Source: Paenibacillus mangrovi
GTDB lineage: Bacteria > Bacillota > Bacilli > Paenibacillales > Paenibacillaceae
Assembly: GCF_022898935.1 (NCBI RefSeq)
Contig: NZ_JALIRP010000007.1
Location: 186,001 to 250,000, forward strand
Length of the DNA stretch: 64,000 nucleotides
Direction of reading: 5' to 3'
The notes under the pieces: model-generated
The model's database searches: none
What the model was told of the DNA's origin: nothing
Seen by the model: the letters and a program-made list of their open reading frames with translations, nothing else
In this document: piece by piece, positions 35,821-46,225 of the stretch
Position numbering within the stretch: the stretch's first letter is position 1
Layout: each line of letters opens with the position of its first letter
Made by a program: the position numbers and the translations under genes

Positions 35821-38499
35821 CTAAAATCCGAGTTTGAACGTTTGGATTTTTTTAGGAAGGCAATGCACATGCAAAGCCCCTTCCCGCAGTTCGATTTCCT
35901 CCGTCACCTGTTCCAGCAAATCGGTTTCAAATGCGGATTTCATATTTTGATAGCAGCGAATACTGACCTGTGCAGGTTCAGTCTCCGCGTTATAATTCCG
36001 CAGCACAAGCCCATGACCATCCTCTGAACCTTTTAAAGCGGATAGAATAACATCCCCTTGAATATCAAACATTTTCGCTGATAATGGCAGAGGCGGTTTG
36101 TTCTCGTTCGGATCCACTCGTGTAAATTGGGATTGAATCTCTGTGTCCTGTACCCACGGACGTCCGCTGGACCATTTCAGTTCATCCATTGGCAGCACCT
36201 TCTGCTTTAAGCCCTGATGAAACAATTCGGCCTCTTTATACAGATGTGAAGCTGACTCCATAGCAATGGGCCGTACAGCTAAATCAAACGAATGAATACC
36301 TAAACACTGGCCCTGGATTTGATCATCCACATCTAGTGGAATTTCACTAAAATGAATGGCGTGTACCCCACGGATTAACGTGACCGCGAGTTCTTGCCCT
36401 TGCTGAACCATTTCATATTCATGAAGCCCTTTCGCATAACAAGCCAAACCATACTCACCATAATCCGCAGCAACCATTTTCCAGAACGGATGGATATACG
36501 CATTTCTTGCCCACTCTTCATCCGCACCCGGAAGACGCGTCACCATATCAAATTGCCCTCCGGCAATACTTGTTTTCATGGTTTGACCTGATGAAAAGAT
36601 ATATCTGATTCGATGATTTCTGGCGTGGTTATTGATTTGTATTTTAATGCTCATTTGCTTTGAGAATTTGTCCAGCTGAAAAGATGCGGAACATTCACAA
36701 GGTACAAGGTTCGGTATTCTTGTTCGGGTCATAATATCTAAACCTTCAGGCAAATTCCATGTAAAGCGGTAAGATACGGCTTCATAGAGGTCGTTGGAAA
36801 TGACCGTTGAAAACTGAACATCATCTGAAAATCTCTTCGCTTCATCTGCTGCCCTGAATACATACAGATTACCTTGATCCCCTTGCTCCTCCCACATGCC
36901 AAGCTGATCATGCCATTGGTTATTTACCTTGTCCAAGAGACGGAAAGAACCATTTGGCATAAATTCGGCCCGTAAATACTCATTCTCTAAGATAGGAGAC
37001 TGGCGGAATTGATCTTGAATAACGATGCCCTCCTGATGGGGCCGGACCGCATAAACTGCATACCCTAACGCGGGTACCGTCGGCGTCCACTCGATGACTA
37101 CTTTTTTGCAATCAAAGCTATTCGGCAAGTTAATCGGACTTAAAGTCCGGATGCGACTGTCAGCCTCTTGTATAATCCGGTAAGGTACTGATCTCCCCTG
37201 TTCGTCTTCTATGGAGAATTGGTTCACCTTCTCCTCTCGGATAAAGTAAAGCTCCGTTTGAACAACATGGCGTTCAGCAGATTGGGATGTGTTCACAATT
37301 AGCAATTTCTGATCCTCTTGTTTGAACCTTTGCCGATCAATCTGTCTAGCCAGAATCTCAAGCTTCTGATCCAAAATCGCTTCCCCGGCCTCCCGAATGG
37401 AGGCATAGCGGCTCATCATATGTGCATGGACATCATCGTGGCTGCAACCGCAAATGCTGTCATGCGGGTGATTCTGCATCCATAGCTTCCACAGATAAGT
37501 CATATAATCGTTGTCATAGGGATCCAGGTTTAACATGGAACACCAGCTCGATACGGGCTCCAGCCATTTTTCGATGAGATCATGACATTCTGCATCCGCC
37601 TGTTTAATATAGACCCTGCTTGAGAGCGTACTTGCAAGTACGGATTGATCGTTGCCTTCCCTTAGTTCATGTGAGACAACAGGAAAGGCATCCCGGTTTT
37701 CGAGCATAAAGCGGCGAATTATATCTATATATCGAGGCAAAGAATCATGTACAAATTCATAGTCGTTATCATAATGGTTCCGCAAAATATGGAGTGCCTC
37801 AGGCAGATCCTCCTGAGCTTCCAAATGATCGACACCGTTCATCATGAGATAATGAGGGAATTCCGTAACGGCGAACGCTTTGTCTTTGATCATTTCGAAC
37901 GTTTTCAATAAATCCTTCGTCTCGGTCGGCAAGCGCTGTGCGTTATTGTACCAATTCGCCATATAAATTGCTGATACCTCAGAACCGTCAGGAGCACTCC
38001 AGAAAAAATGCGGGCTGCCGTGCTTATGGATATCGTATCCCCGACCAAAAACGGTATTATCAATTCCAACCCCTAGTAGAATTTGGGGCATCTGTCCGAT
38101 GAGTCCAAAATGATCAGGAAAATACCCGTTTTTCATCTCTCCACCTATCGAGCGGGCGTAGCGTATGCCTTCCATCAAGTTGCGAATGGTCGACTCCCCA
38201 CTTGTCAGGAACACATCGTTTTGGACATACCAGGGACCCGTTAAGATTCGGCCCTCACGTACATAACGCTCCAGTTGTGCTCTTTTATGAGGTCTGATGG
38301 CCAAATAGTCTTCAAATATGATCGTTTGCGCATCCAAATGAAAATAACGAAATTCCGGAGTTGAATCTAACAGCTCCAGTAAATGATCGATTAGCTGCAC
38401 AAGCCGGAAGCGGAATTGTTCAAACGTCAAATACCATTCCCTGTCCCAATGCGTATGTGAAATAAAATGGAACACGGGTTTGCTATGTATTGGCTTCAA
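35821..38499 (-). CDS. alpha-mannosidase, glycoside hydrolase family 38
   Basis: This 892-residue enzyme has the GH38 N-terminus SHTHWDREWYLTFEQFR: His17 and Asp19 are metal ligands, Asp129 in FPDHFG is the nucleophile, and HDSICGCSHDDVH supplies further zinc ligands. Length and motifs fit the cytoplasmic MngB-like branch, which cleaves alpha-mannosides including mannosylglycerate. No signal peptide is present. It precedes the stalk-domain gene and is only 32 bases from the MFS gene, which may import its substrate. Confidence 0.92.
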   Translation of the reverse strand: MKPIHSKPVFHFISHTHWDREWYLTFEQFRFRLVQLIDHLLELLDSTPEFRYFHLDAQTIIFEDYLAIRPHKRAQLERYVREGRILTGPWYVQNDVFLTSGESTIRNLMEGIRYARSIGGEMKNGYFPDHFGLIGQMPQILLGVGIDNTVFGRGYDIHKHGSPHFFWSAPDGSEVSAIYMANWYNNAQRLPTETKDLLKTFEMIKDKAFAVTEFPHYLMMNGVDHLEAQEDLPEALHILRNHYDNDYEFVHDSLPRYIDIIRRFMLENRDAFPVVSHELREGNDQSVLASTLSSRVYIKQADAECHDLIEKWLEPVSSWCSMLNLDPYDNDYMTYLWKLWMQNHPHDSICGCSHDDVHAHMMSRYASIREAGEAILDQKLEILARQIDRQRFKQEDQKLLIVNTSQSAERHVVQTELYFIREEKVNQFSIEDEQGRSVPYRIIQEADSRIRTLSPINLPNSFDCKKVVIEWTPTVPALGYAVYAVRPHQEGIVIQDQFRQSPILENEYLRAEFMPNGSFRLLDKVNNQWHDQLGMWEEQGDQGNLYVFRAADEAKRFSDDVQFSTVISNDLYEAVSYRFTWNLPEGLDIMTRTRIPNLVPCECSASFQLDKFSKQMSIKIQINNHARNHRIRYIFSSGQTMKTSIAGGQFDMVTRLPGADEEWARNAYIHPFWKMVAADYGEYGLACYAKGLHEYEMVQQGQELAVTLIRGVHAIHFSEIPLDVDDQIQGQCLGIHSFDLAVRPIAMESASHLYKEAELFHQGLKQKVLPMDELKWSSGRPWVQDTEIQSQFTRVDPNENKPPLPLSAKMFDIQGDVILSALKGSEDGHGLVLRNYNAETEPAQVSIRCYQNMKSAFETDLLEQVTEEIELREGALHVHCLPKKIQTFKLGF

Positions 38500-38531
38500 T
38501 TTCTAGTCCTCCCTGCTCTCTTTTGGTTTCA

Positions 38532-39785
38532 TTATAGGTTCAAGTTCGAATGCTTCTCCAGTATCCGATCATGATTATTGTATCTTTGATTTACTTTAGT
38601 CCTCTCTTTTTCAATCTTACGTATTCTAAACAAGCAGCCAAGTAACAGCAAAGTGCAGCCGACAATGACCCAAATGGTGACTGTTGCTTGATACCGCTCC
38701 AAACTCCATCCGATCACTAAGGGAAGCAAGGCACCTCCCACTCCTCCAGATGCAATCAGAATGCTCGTGATTTGTTTCGTATTTCCTGCGAATACCCGAT
38801 TGGCAAAGACGATCAATATTGCAAAAATACCCGATAAGAAAAGTCCGATCATGAAGACCATGGCAAAAGAGACAGCCGTTCCTTTCGCTAACGCGATGCA
38901 AACCAGGAACAGGGCTGCGCCTACCGTACTGAAAAACAAATATCTATAATAGTTAATCTTCTCGGCAATATATCCAGAAAATAAGCGGCCAATGACCATA
39001 GAGATCCAAAAAAACGTAACGGAAAGCGTAGCTTCCGACGATCCTAACCCAAGATGCTGTACAAATAGAGATGGTAAAAAGTTCACGATGCTCGTTTCAA
39101 TGCCAACATAGAGGAATACAAAAGCGATAAAGAAAGCGAGCTTGGATAATTGGGTCTTCGCGGTGATTACATCGTTTTCCTGCTTCTTTGCCAGGCTATA
39201 CTGTGACACTCCAGGGAGATGGTTAAGATGATTAACGAACTTATTGCTCCACAATACCAGGTTAATGATTGCAAAAAGTACCACGACGGCAAACGACCAA
39301 ATCCAGCTGTGCTGAGCAATGAATAATCCGGAAGCTAAAGGCATGAACAAGGCCCCTATTCCAAAGGCAACCTCAAGCCTGCTCATCATAATAGCTCCGT
39401 TTTGATCAACAGCTTCGAGCAAGAAGGTTCCAATTGCCGTTTGAGTCATCCCAAAGCCGAAGCCGTTCAATACCGCAAGTCCTAAGACCACGAACCAGTA
39501 CGGATGGCAAAGCAGGAGCGCATGGACGAAAATCAAACTAAGCATTCCAATACATATCGTCTTCTGGTAACCCAGACGCGTTGACAATCTTGGCGCCAAA
39601 TTGACTCCGATGAAAAAACCTGCAAATTGTGCGAAAACTAACTGACCGCCGCTGCTGTAACCTAGGCCGTAGTCCCGCAGCATTTCCGGTAATAAAGCGC
39701 CAAATACAACCGTTGCAAGTCCGACCATAAAATACGCCATGCATCCCAACCAAACGATACGTTTCAATCGCTCATCGCCTTTCAT
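38532..39785 (-). CDS. MFS transporter, probable sugar or glycan importer
   Basis: This 417-residue, twelve-helix protein has typical loop signatures (GVNLAPRLSTRLGYQK between helices 2 and 3). The layout resembles the FucP/YtbD-like sugar MFS. It lies directly upstream of the alpha-mannosidase and is likely co-transcribed, suggesting that it carries the substrate. The ATG at 39785 has a poor ribosome site (AGTTAAG); a TTG 18 bases further in has GAAAGG at about ten bases, so the start may be there. Confidence 0.85.
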   Translation of the reverse strand: MKGDERLKRIVWLGCMAYFMVGLATVVFGALLPEMLRDYGLGYSSGGQLVFAQFAGFFIGVNLAPRLSTRLGYQKTICIGMLSLIFVHALLLCHPYWFVVLGLAVLNGFGFGMTQTAIGTFLLEAVDQNGAIMMSRLEVAFGIGALFMPLASGLFIAQHSWIWSFAVVVLFAIINLVLWSNKFVNHLNHLPGVSQYSLAKKQENDVITAKTQLSKLAFFIAFVFLYVGIETSIVNFLPSLFVQHLGLGSSEATLSVTFFWISMVIGRLFSGYIAEKINYYRYLFFSTVGAALFLVCIALAKGTAVSFAMVFMIGLFLSGIFAILIVFANRVFAGNTKQITSILIASGGVGGALLPLVIGWSLERYQATVTIWVIVGCTLLLLGCLFRIRKIEKERTKVNQRYNNHDRILEKHSNLNL

Positions 39786-39923
39786 AGCTTAACTATGAAC
39801 AACACTGTACGGTTATGTAGTGAAGATCAAATTTATTCATGCGTATCATCGAGAAATAAGGAGTACGTTCATTATGCGAACAATTTAATGTGGTGTTGAC
39901 TAAGAGGAGATGCTGAGGAACAA

Positions 39924-39950
39924 AAAAAACGGAACGTACGTTCCGTTTTT
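39924..39950. promoter_or_regulatory. perfect palindrome in the divergent MFS intergenic region
   Basis: ACGGAACGTACGTTCCGT with an A-run before and a T-run after looks like a bidirectional terminator, yet the genes on each side point away from it. It may be an operator of the TetR/AcrR kind (such operators are often palindromes around ACGT) or the relic of a lost gene. The 305-base region 39786-40090 otherwise holds only the promoter at 39976. Confidence 0.5.
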
Positions 39951-39975
39951 GGGGCATTTGAATTAAAAATAGGGA

Positions 39976-40004
39976 TTAACCAATTTTTACATTATTAGTA
40001 TAAA
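39976..40004 (+). promoter_or_regulatory. promoter of the plus-strand MFS gene
   Basis: TTAACC and TATAAA are 17 bases apart, about 85 bases upstream of the ATG at 40091. It lies just downstream of the palindrome at 39924, fitting control by a bound regulator. Confidence 0.6.
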
Positions 40005-40090
40005 ACAAAATTTAATAACAGTCTATATTTTTCACTGATTTCTTATTAATATTTTGCTTACCGCGGAAAACATTAAAGTGAGGTAATCAA

Positions 40091-41368
40091 ATGAAAATAC
40101 GTTCATGGGATTTAAACTTAAAGATAAGGTTAGGCGGAGAAACTCTATTCAATTTGCTGTATTGGATGTACTTTCCCTTTATAACCATTTACTTTAGCCA
40201 AGCTTTAGGTAAACACATTGCAGGTATATTGATGACAGTCCCTCCCCTAATATCCATGTTTGGAAGTATCATTGGCGGTTACTTGGCAGATAAGTTAGGG
40301 CGAAGGCCTGTAATGTTACTGGGTGTCTCTATTCAAACAATCATGTTTGTTTCATTTGCTGTATCAGATCATATTTGGATTAGTTATATATCCTTTATTG
40401 GTATCGGTTTAGGCGGTGCTTTATACGGTCCAGCCAGTAGCGCAATGGTTGCTGATTTAACTCCACCTCATGAAAGAAAGCAAATTTTTGCGACTTTTGT
40501 TACTGCTAATAATATAGGTGCGGTGTTAGGTCCTGCACTCGGGGCATTTCTCTTCTTTCATTATCGCAGTACATTGCTATGGGTTTGCGCTCTTGTGATG
40601 TTTTTATATTCGATAGCGATCTATCTTAAAATCCATGAATCCATGCCGAATTATGATCAAAAACGTCTAGAGGTAAAAAGCTTCAGAAATGCATTTAAAG
40701 AGGAGTGGAGCGGATATGGAACCATTTTTCGTGATAAAGCTTTCTTATTATATATTTTAGGAGGAGCACTTTCCGTAATAACGATAATGCAGTTGGACTT
40801 GTATCTTGCCATTTATGTAACCAACTATGTACCAACCCAAGATCTGATTCATTGGAATAACCTACGAATTTCACTCAGTAGCAATGAAATTTTAGGGTGG
40901 ATTCTCGGCTTAAACGGACTTTTGTTTGTAATATTTGTGATTCCTATAACGAAGTGGTTGTCACACTGGACGGATCGGAATGTCTTTATACTCTCCGCAT
41001 TTCTTGCGGGGCTCGGAATATTTTTATTCGGATTTACTACCAACATATGGATTTTATTTGTACTTACGATTATTTTTACTTTTGGAGAAATTGTTAGAGC
41101 CCCTGTTCTAGATAATTTTATTGCGGAATACGCTCCTGAACATGCGAGAGGTAAATATATGGGGGCATCCAGGTTGCAGTTTTCGATTGGAAGATTTTTA
41201 GCACCTATAACTGTATTCTTATCGGAATGGATTTCGCCTATAGGCGTATTTAGTATCATGCTACTGTTTGCTTGTTTAAGTGCATTGTCATATATAAAGC
41301 TCTATAAAATTGTTGATCATTCTAAAACAGCTAAAATTAAACCGGAAATCCCTGATTTCAATCCATAA
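40091..41368 (+). CDS. MFS multidrug or metabolite transporter
   Basis: This 425-residue, twelve-helix protein has the MFS loop 2-3 motif GGYLADKLGRRPVML and a second loop DLTPPHERKQIF. It resembles the drug-efflux MFS of Bacilli such as YttB/YxlH, but the substrate is unknown. GTGAGG precedes the ATG. It is more AT-rich than its neighbours and the only plus-strand gene between 20 and 50 kb, which may mark an independent acquisition. Confidence 0.88.
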   Translation: MKIRSWDLNLKIRLGGETLFNLLYWMYFPFITIYFSQALGKHIAGILMTVPPLISMFGSIIGGYLADKLGRRPVMLLGVSIQTIMFVSFAVSDHIWISYISFIGIGLGGALYGPASSAMVADLTPPHERKQIFATFVTANNIGAVLGPALGAFLFFHYRSTLLWVCALVMFLYSIAIYLKIHESMPNYDQKRLEVKSFRNAFKEEWSGYGTIFRDKAFLLYILGGALSVITIMQLDLYLAIYVTNYVPTQDLIHWNNLRISLSSNEILGWILGLNGLLFVIFVIPITKWLSHWTDRNVFILSAFLAGLGIFLFGFTTNIWILFVLTIIFTFGEIVRAPVLDNFIAEYAPEHARGKYMGASRLQFSIGRFLAPITVFLSEWISPIGVFSIMLLFACLSALSYIKLYKIVDHSKTAKIKPEIPDFNP

Positions 41369-41408
41369 GATTACGAGGTGCCAACCTTTTCACTCTCATC
41401 CTTTTGCT

Positions 41409-41441
41409 CACTAAAAAGCCGCAGATGAACGGATGTCCATC
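41409..41441 (-). terminator. terminator after the GH20 gene
   Basis: The stem CGTAGATG with CATCTGCG and the loop GACATCCGTT is followed by GCTTTTTAG on the minus strand, about 30 bases after the stop. It may serve both converging transcripts. Confidence 0.65.
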
Positions 41442-41473
41442 TACGACTCTCCATCACACACCCATGTTTCAGC

Positions 41474-44400
41474 TCAATGGGCCAAGAAGTCGGCAGCTTT
41501 TAATAAAATAGTGACCGACTCTGCCCGGGTAGCCGTTTCACTCGCTGCAAACAGGTTCCCGCTTCGGCCTTGGATGATTCCTTGTTTTACTGCGGCATTT
41601 GCTGCACCTTTTGCCCACACAGGGATGGAATGGTCATCAGCAAAAGTGGTTTTTGCTCCTCCATCAATGTTCAGCTTCAAGGCACGGGCAACCATGGAGA
41701 CCATTTCTCCACGATTAATGGATGCATTGGGCCGGAAGGTACCGTCTTCGTAGCCGTTAATAATTCCTGACTCAACCGCATGCGCTACAGCTGTCTTGGC
41801 CCATGCTCCAATATCGTCTTTATCAGAAAATGTTACTGAGCCGCCGCTGCCCTGCAACTTGAGAGCTCTTACCAGCATGGCTGCAAATTCTGCCCGCGTC
41901 ACTGCACCATTGGGCCGGAAGGTTCCGTCCGGATAGCCGTTTACGATCCCCTTCTGAACGGCTTTTTCAATGTCGACTGCAGCCCAGTGATTCTGAATGT
42001 CCGGGAATGCGATTACTGACAGAGAAGGTTGAACGTCTACCGCGAATACTGCATAAATTCCAACGTTCAGTACGTCTACGCTAATCTGTTTACCGGATAC
42101 CTTACCACCGACTTCGATCCATTTCTTTTGTCTCTGATCATAGGTGAAGATCGATGCTTTTTGGTTCCTTCCAAGCTTATCGCTGTTAAAGGATAACGAA
42201 AGCTGGATTGGTTTTTCGAAGCTGCCCTCCGTGGTTTTGGTCATTTCAAACACGGGACTAATGACAGAAGCTTTGTCATTTAAGATTGCAGACGCATCTT
42301 CCATCCTCCGCACACGTAAATATGTGGCTTCTTTAGCTGCACCTGTCGGGATTTGGATGATCAATTGATCATTTAACTTTAACGTACCTGCTGCTCCTGC
42401 CTGCAAGGAAATTTCAGCCTCATTTAGAGCCGGGGAACTACCACCACTGGAGACATTCGTGTTTCCTCCACTGCCGGAAGACCCTCCACCTGGATCTCCC
42501 GGATTCGTCGGTGGCAGATCCATAGAAGTCTTTAAGCGGGTAACCAGATCCTGCAGTTGGTCGGTAACTTTCTCAAAATGATAAGGGTACCGGTTAAGCA
42601 GGGCAAGAAGTTGACTGCGTATGGCCGGATCACCTTTTCCTGTAGCCAGCCCTTTCTCGGCTTGATGGATCAGTTCATTGTAAGCAACCATCTGATCATC
42701 GCCGTATACTTCCAGTTCCCAAATCGAATAGCCGTATTTGGTATCGCCTACCGGCCGTCTCTCTACGCCTTGAAATTTAACGTATCTAGCTTGAACTGGT
42801 TCAAAATCGACTGTATCCAATTTCGCGTTCGACCTTAAGATTTCGTCATTTGGCTTCACGTTGGTCCAGCTTTGCTTATCATTGGACACTAAAATCTTGT
42901 ATTTTTCCGCTTGTGTCTCCCAGGCAATCGTAACCTTGTTGATTTTTTGGGTCTTTCCAAGATCCACGATCATCCACGAGGCGTCATCATACGCGCTGGA
43001 CCAGCGGGTGGAAAGATTGCCGTCAACGGCTTTGTCAGGTGTTAATACGTCCGCTTCCAAAGGGGAAGATTCCGCAGCTGCGTTCAAGGCATAGTTGTTA
43101 ACGTCAAGCAGCGGCGTGTATTGATTATAGATTTGAAGATTATCGATCGCTCCTTTGAAAGCATGGGTCTTGCTTCCAATGATGCCCGCAGGCAGCACTA
43201 GGGTTTGAATCTTCGGTACGGGCTGTCCCAGCTTCTCCACATACTCATTTCCATTCACATACAGTGATACACCGATCTGATCCCCTGTCAACAGAATATG
43301 CGTCCATTGGTTGGGCGGGACTGTATAGTTAAACACGCTGTCGTATCCTTCTTTGGAGAATCCCAGCTTCCCGGTGTTCCCCTGTTTCAGCTTGATTGTA
43401 CCATTCGGGGATTCCATTAATACGGCATCATCCGGATTGTCTGCATCCGGTTTGATCCACATGGATACCGTCCAGCCAAACCAAAGCGGGCTGAGCGGAG
43501 TTTGAATATAACTTTCCCCTCCATGGAACTGAGCGCCTTTTCCATATTTGCCCTCACTTAAAGTCACATTCGTAGCTTTTCCATCCCATTGATTGGCGGA
43601 AGTATCCTTAAAGCCGTCCTCGAAAGCATAGTTGATGACGTTTCCTTCTGGATTATCGACTTTGATGCGGTGAGACAGATCCGTATTGGGAGCGTCACCA
43701 ATGTCTGAAGCCGCTCTCATGAATTCATTGTAGTCGGCTCCTTCCCGGGTTCCTTGCCACATTTTTTCCGAAAGAACCTGCATCGCAGGAAGCAATCTCG
43801 CGTGGGAATCATCCATCGATAAGCCGGATTCGTAAGAGATATCATTCCATAATGCAAGCATTCCACCTTTTAACTGCGGAAGACCGTAAGGCAGTGTCAC
43901 CCCCAGCCATTTTACAGGCTCCCATTCCTTATAAAGCAGAGGAGTATTCAAATAATCTCGGTACAGCCGCGGTACAAGGTACATATAGTTCGTATCCGTG
44001 TTTATGATATCGTATCCTTCATCCATAGCCTGCTGCGGTCCCTCGTAAGGCTCATACCAGATCGCCATCGTTGCTTGATTGCTAACAGGCGTCGTCCCGG
44101 CAAATTGCTTTAGACCGCCCCATACGTATGGATGTTTTCCCTTGTCATTGATATGCCGGATCAGTGTATCCATGTACTTACGGAAATTTTCACTGGATCC
44201 GCCTGCATACTCATCCGTCCCGATATGGACATCTGGTCCCAAGAAGGTAGGTTCGGCGTCGGTTCCGTATCCGTCTATATATTCATCAAAAAGATTGGTG
44301 ATGAACTCGGTGGCAGCCGGCTTCGTAATGTCCAGAAAACTGTCTTTTCCAAGCGATGGATCATAAGATGTGAAAGCGCGTGAATGACCCGGCGTATCGA

Positions 44401-45979
44401 TCTCGGGAATAATGTTAATGCCGTAATCACGGCCTAACCGCTGTAAATCCCGGAATTCCTGCTTGGTGTAATGTTCCTTACTCGCAAGACCTGGATAACG
44501 TTCGCTTTCCAGCCGGAATGCAGACCGTTTGCCGTCCGGGAAAGGAGAGCCGACATCATCATTCAAATGAATTTGCAGATCCGTCATCTTATACCATGAC
44601 ATCATTTTGACATACTCACGCAAAAAATCGATAGTATAAAATTTCCGTGCCACGTCAATCATCAGACCGCGGGTTTCATATTTGGGATAGTCATGCGATA
44701 TCCCTTTGGGAAGCTGATTGTGCCCGGCATCTTGCTTCAAGATCTGAAGTACGGACCTGGTTCCCCATAGGACTCCTTTTTCAGCTGGTGCCGTGATCGA
44801 TACATAATCATCCACATTCAGTACATAACCTTCTACTCCCAAATAGTTCTGGGAAGCATCAAGAGATAAATAGAGATCTCCGGTAGAAGGTGCGCCTTGA
44901 ATGGTCTCCAGCTCCAGCCCAGCGATGTCCTTCAGATCATCTTTCAGTATATTCGCCGTTGTCTGCAGCACCTCGTCATGATAGACGATCTTTGAAGAAG
45001 AGGTTAACGTAAACTGGCCGCTTTTCCCTACCCATTCCCGCAAGGAAGGAATAACCTTGGGCTCCGGATTCAGATCCGCTGTTTGCGTATGTAATCCGGG
45101 AACCGTGACCTCAAAGGAGGGCGTGATTCCTTTTTCATTAGGATTCGCTTCATTCTGCACCTGCAATATGACATGGACTTTACGATCCACTAATGGCGGA
45201 TGAATAATGGCTTCTTTATCGATAACCGGGAGTGCATCACTGCCAAATACGGACACTCGATATCCTACCGGAACCGCAGGCAGCACAAGCTCAGTTTGAC
45301 CTTTGTCAACCGGCTGCAGCCCTGTAATGCCATTGATAATTTTCGCGACGTTATCCTCCTTGAACACTTGGAACTCGTAAAAAGAATACCCGTAATAGAT
45401 GCCTTCGACGGGCGCTCTTTCCACCCCTTGAAACTTAACATATTGGGCCTTTCTTGAAGGAAAATCAAGAACATCCTTTCCCCCGCTGCACACAATTATT
45501 CCATCATTTTCTTTGATATTGATCCAGTTTTCTCCATCTGTAGAAGTGTAGATTTTGTACGTTTTAGCTGGCGTTTGCCAATGGATGACGACTTGGCCAA
45601 TGTCCTTCTGCTCGCCCAAGTCCACGATAAACCACTGATCGTCGGTTTTGTCAGATGACCAGCGTGTACCCATGTTGCCATCAACGGCATATTCCGGAAA
45701 AAGACCATAATCTACCTCATTGCCTGATACCTTAACGGGCTTCTTTAGGGCATAGTTTTCCGCCCCACCCCCTAAAGCGGTTTCAATTTGCGCTGTGTCT
45801 GTATCCGTATTCTGAATATCCGTAGGAATATCAGCTGCAGGCTCCTCCAAGTTGACCGGTTGGTCTGTGCTTTCATCGGCATATGCAGCGGGTTGATGCG
45901 AAGAAAAAACGATCGAAAATAAAAGTACAAACGTTAATAAATACGCAAATCCTTGTTTCATCCGTTGTCCAGTTTTCAT
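41474..45979 (-). CDS. cell-wall anchored beta-N-acetylhexosaminidase (GH20) with carbohydrate-binding and SLH domains
   Basis: This protein has 1,501 residues from the ATG at 45979 (GAGGA seven bases upstream). The order is: signal peptide; F5/8 type C (CBM32-like) domain at about 75-210; GH20b domain; GH20 catalytic barrel with Asp589-Glu590 in GTDE, the substrate-assisted pair of the family; a LamG-like domain at about 800-960; a second F5/8C domain at about 970-1110; a Gly/Ser/Pro linker at about 1170-1200; a ZU5-like region; and three SLH repeats at the C-terminus. SLH repeats bind pyruvylated secondary wall polymer. The enzyme should trim terminal GlcNAc or GalNAc from external glycans. 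Domain limits are estimates. Confidence 0.93.
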   Translation of the reverse strand: MKTGQRMKQGFAYLLTFVLLFSIVFSSHQPAAYADESTDQPVNLEEPAADIPTDIQNTDTDTAQIETALGGGAENYALKKPVKVSGNEVDYGLFPEYAVDGNMGTRWSSDKTDDQWFIVDLGEQKDIGQVVIHWQTPAKTYKIYTSTDGENWINIKENDGIIVCSGGKDVLDFPSRKAQYVKFQGVERAPVEGIYYGYSFYEFQVFKEDNVAKIINGITGLQPVDKGQTELVLPAVPVGYRVSVFGSDALPVIDKEAIIHPPLVDRKVHVILQVQNEANPNEKGITPSFEVTVPGLHTQTADLNPEPKVIPSLREWVGKSGQFTLTSSSKIVYHDEVLQTTANILKDDLKDIAGLELETIQGAPSTGDLYLSLDASQNYLGVEGYVLNVDDYVSITAPAEKGVLWGTRSVLQILKQDAGHNQLPKGISHDYPKYETRGLMIDVARKFYTIDFLREYVKMMSWYKMTDLQIHLNDDVGSPFPDGKRSAFRLESERYPGLASKEHYTKQEFRDLQRLGRDYGINIIPEIDTPGHSRAFTSYDPSLGKDSFLDITKPAATEFITNLFDEYIDGYGTDAEPTFLGPDVHIGTDEYAGGSSENFRKYMDTLIRHINDKGKHPYVWGGLKQFAGTTPVSNQATMAIWYEPYEGPQQAMDEGYDIINTDTNYMYLVPRLYRDYLNTPLLYKEWEPVKWLGVTLPYGLPQLKGGMLALWNDISYESGLSMDDSHARLLPAMQVLSEKMWQGTREGADYNEFMRAASDIGDAPNTDLSHRIKVDNPEGNVINYAFEDGFKDTSANQWDGKATNVTLSEGKYGKGAQFHGGESYIQTPLSPLWFGWTVSMWIKPDADNPDDAVLMESPNGTIKLKQGNTGKLGFSKEGYDSVFNYTVPPNQWTHILLTGDQIGVSLYVNGNEYVEKLGQPVPKIQTLVLPAGIIGSKTHAFKGAIDNLQIYNQYTPLLDVNNYALNAAAESSPLEADVLTPDKAVDGNLSTRWSSAYDDASWMIVDLGKTQKINKVTIAWETQAEKYKILVSNDKQSWTNVKPNDEILRSNAKLDTVDFEPVQARYVKFQGVERRPVGDTKYGYSIWELEVYGDDQMVAYNELIHQAEKGLATGKGDPAIRSQLLALLNRYPYHFEKVTDQLQDLVTRLKTSMDLPPTNPGDPGGGSSGSGGNTNVSSGGSSPALNEAEISLQAGAAGTLKLNDQLIIQIPTGAAKEATYLRVRRMEDASAILNDKASVISPVFEMTKTTEGSFEKPIQLSLSFNSDKLGRNQKASIFTYDQRQKKWIEVGGKVSGKQISVDVLNVGIYAVFAVDVQPSLSVIAFPDIQNHWAAVDIEKAVQKGIVNGYPDGTFRPNGAVTRAEFAAMLVRALKLQGSGGSVTFSDKDDIGAWAKTAVAHAVESGIINGYEDGTFRPNASINRGEMVSMVARALKLNIDGGAKTTFADDHSIPVWAKGAANAAVKQGIIQGRSGNLFAASETATRAESVTILLKAADFLAH

Positions 45980-46173
45980 TTTCTCATCCTCTTTTCCTTG
46001 AGTGAAATGGCAATGAACGTTTCCGCTCTTACTCCGGATATTCAATGATCATCAAAGCATCACCCTCTTTCCATATTTACTGTTTATCATAAGTGCAACG
46101 TTCCTTAATTCAGAAGAGATTCTTCTTGACTTTTATATACATTTGTTGCTGTTTGACCATTTTACTCGAGCAA

Positions 46174-46212
46174 AGAAAAAGAGGCTTTCCGGTACGGGCC
46201 GGAAAACCTCTT
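46174..46212 (-). terminator. intrinsic terminator after asd
   Basis: The long arms AAGAGGTTTTCCGG and CCGGAAAGCCTCTT around CCCGTA are followed by TTTTCTTTG on the minus strand. It lies 14 bases after the asd stop codon. Confidence 0.88.
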
Positions 46213-46225
46213 GAACATCCGTGTT

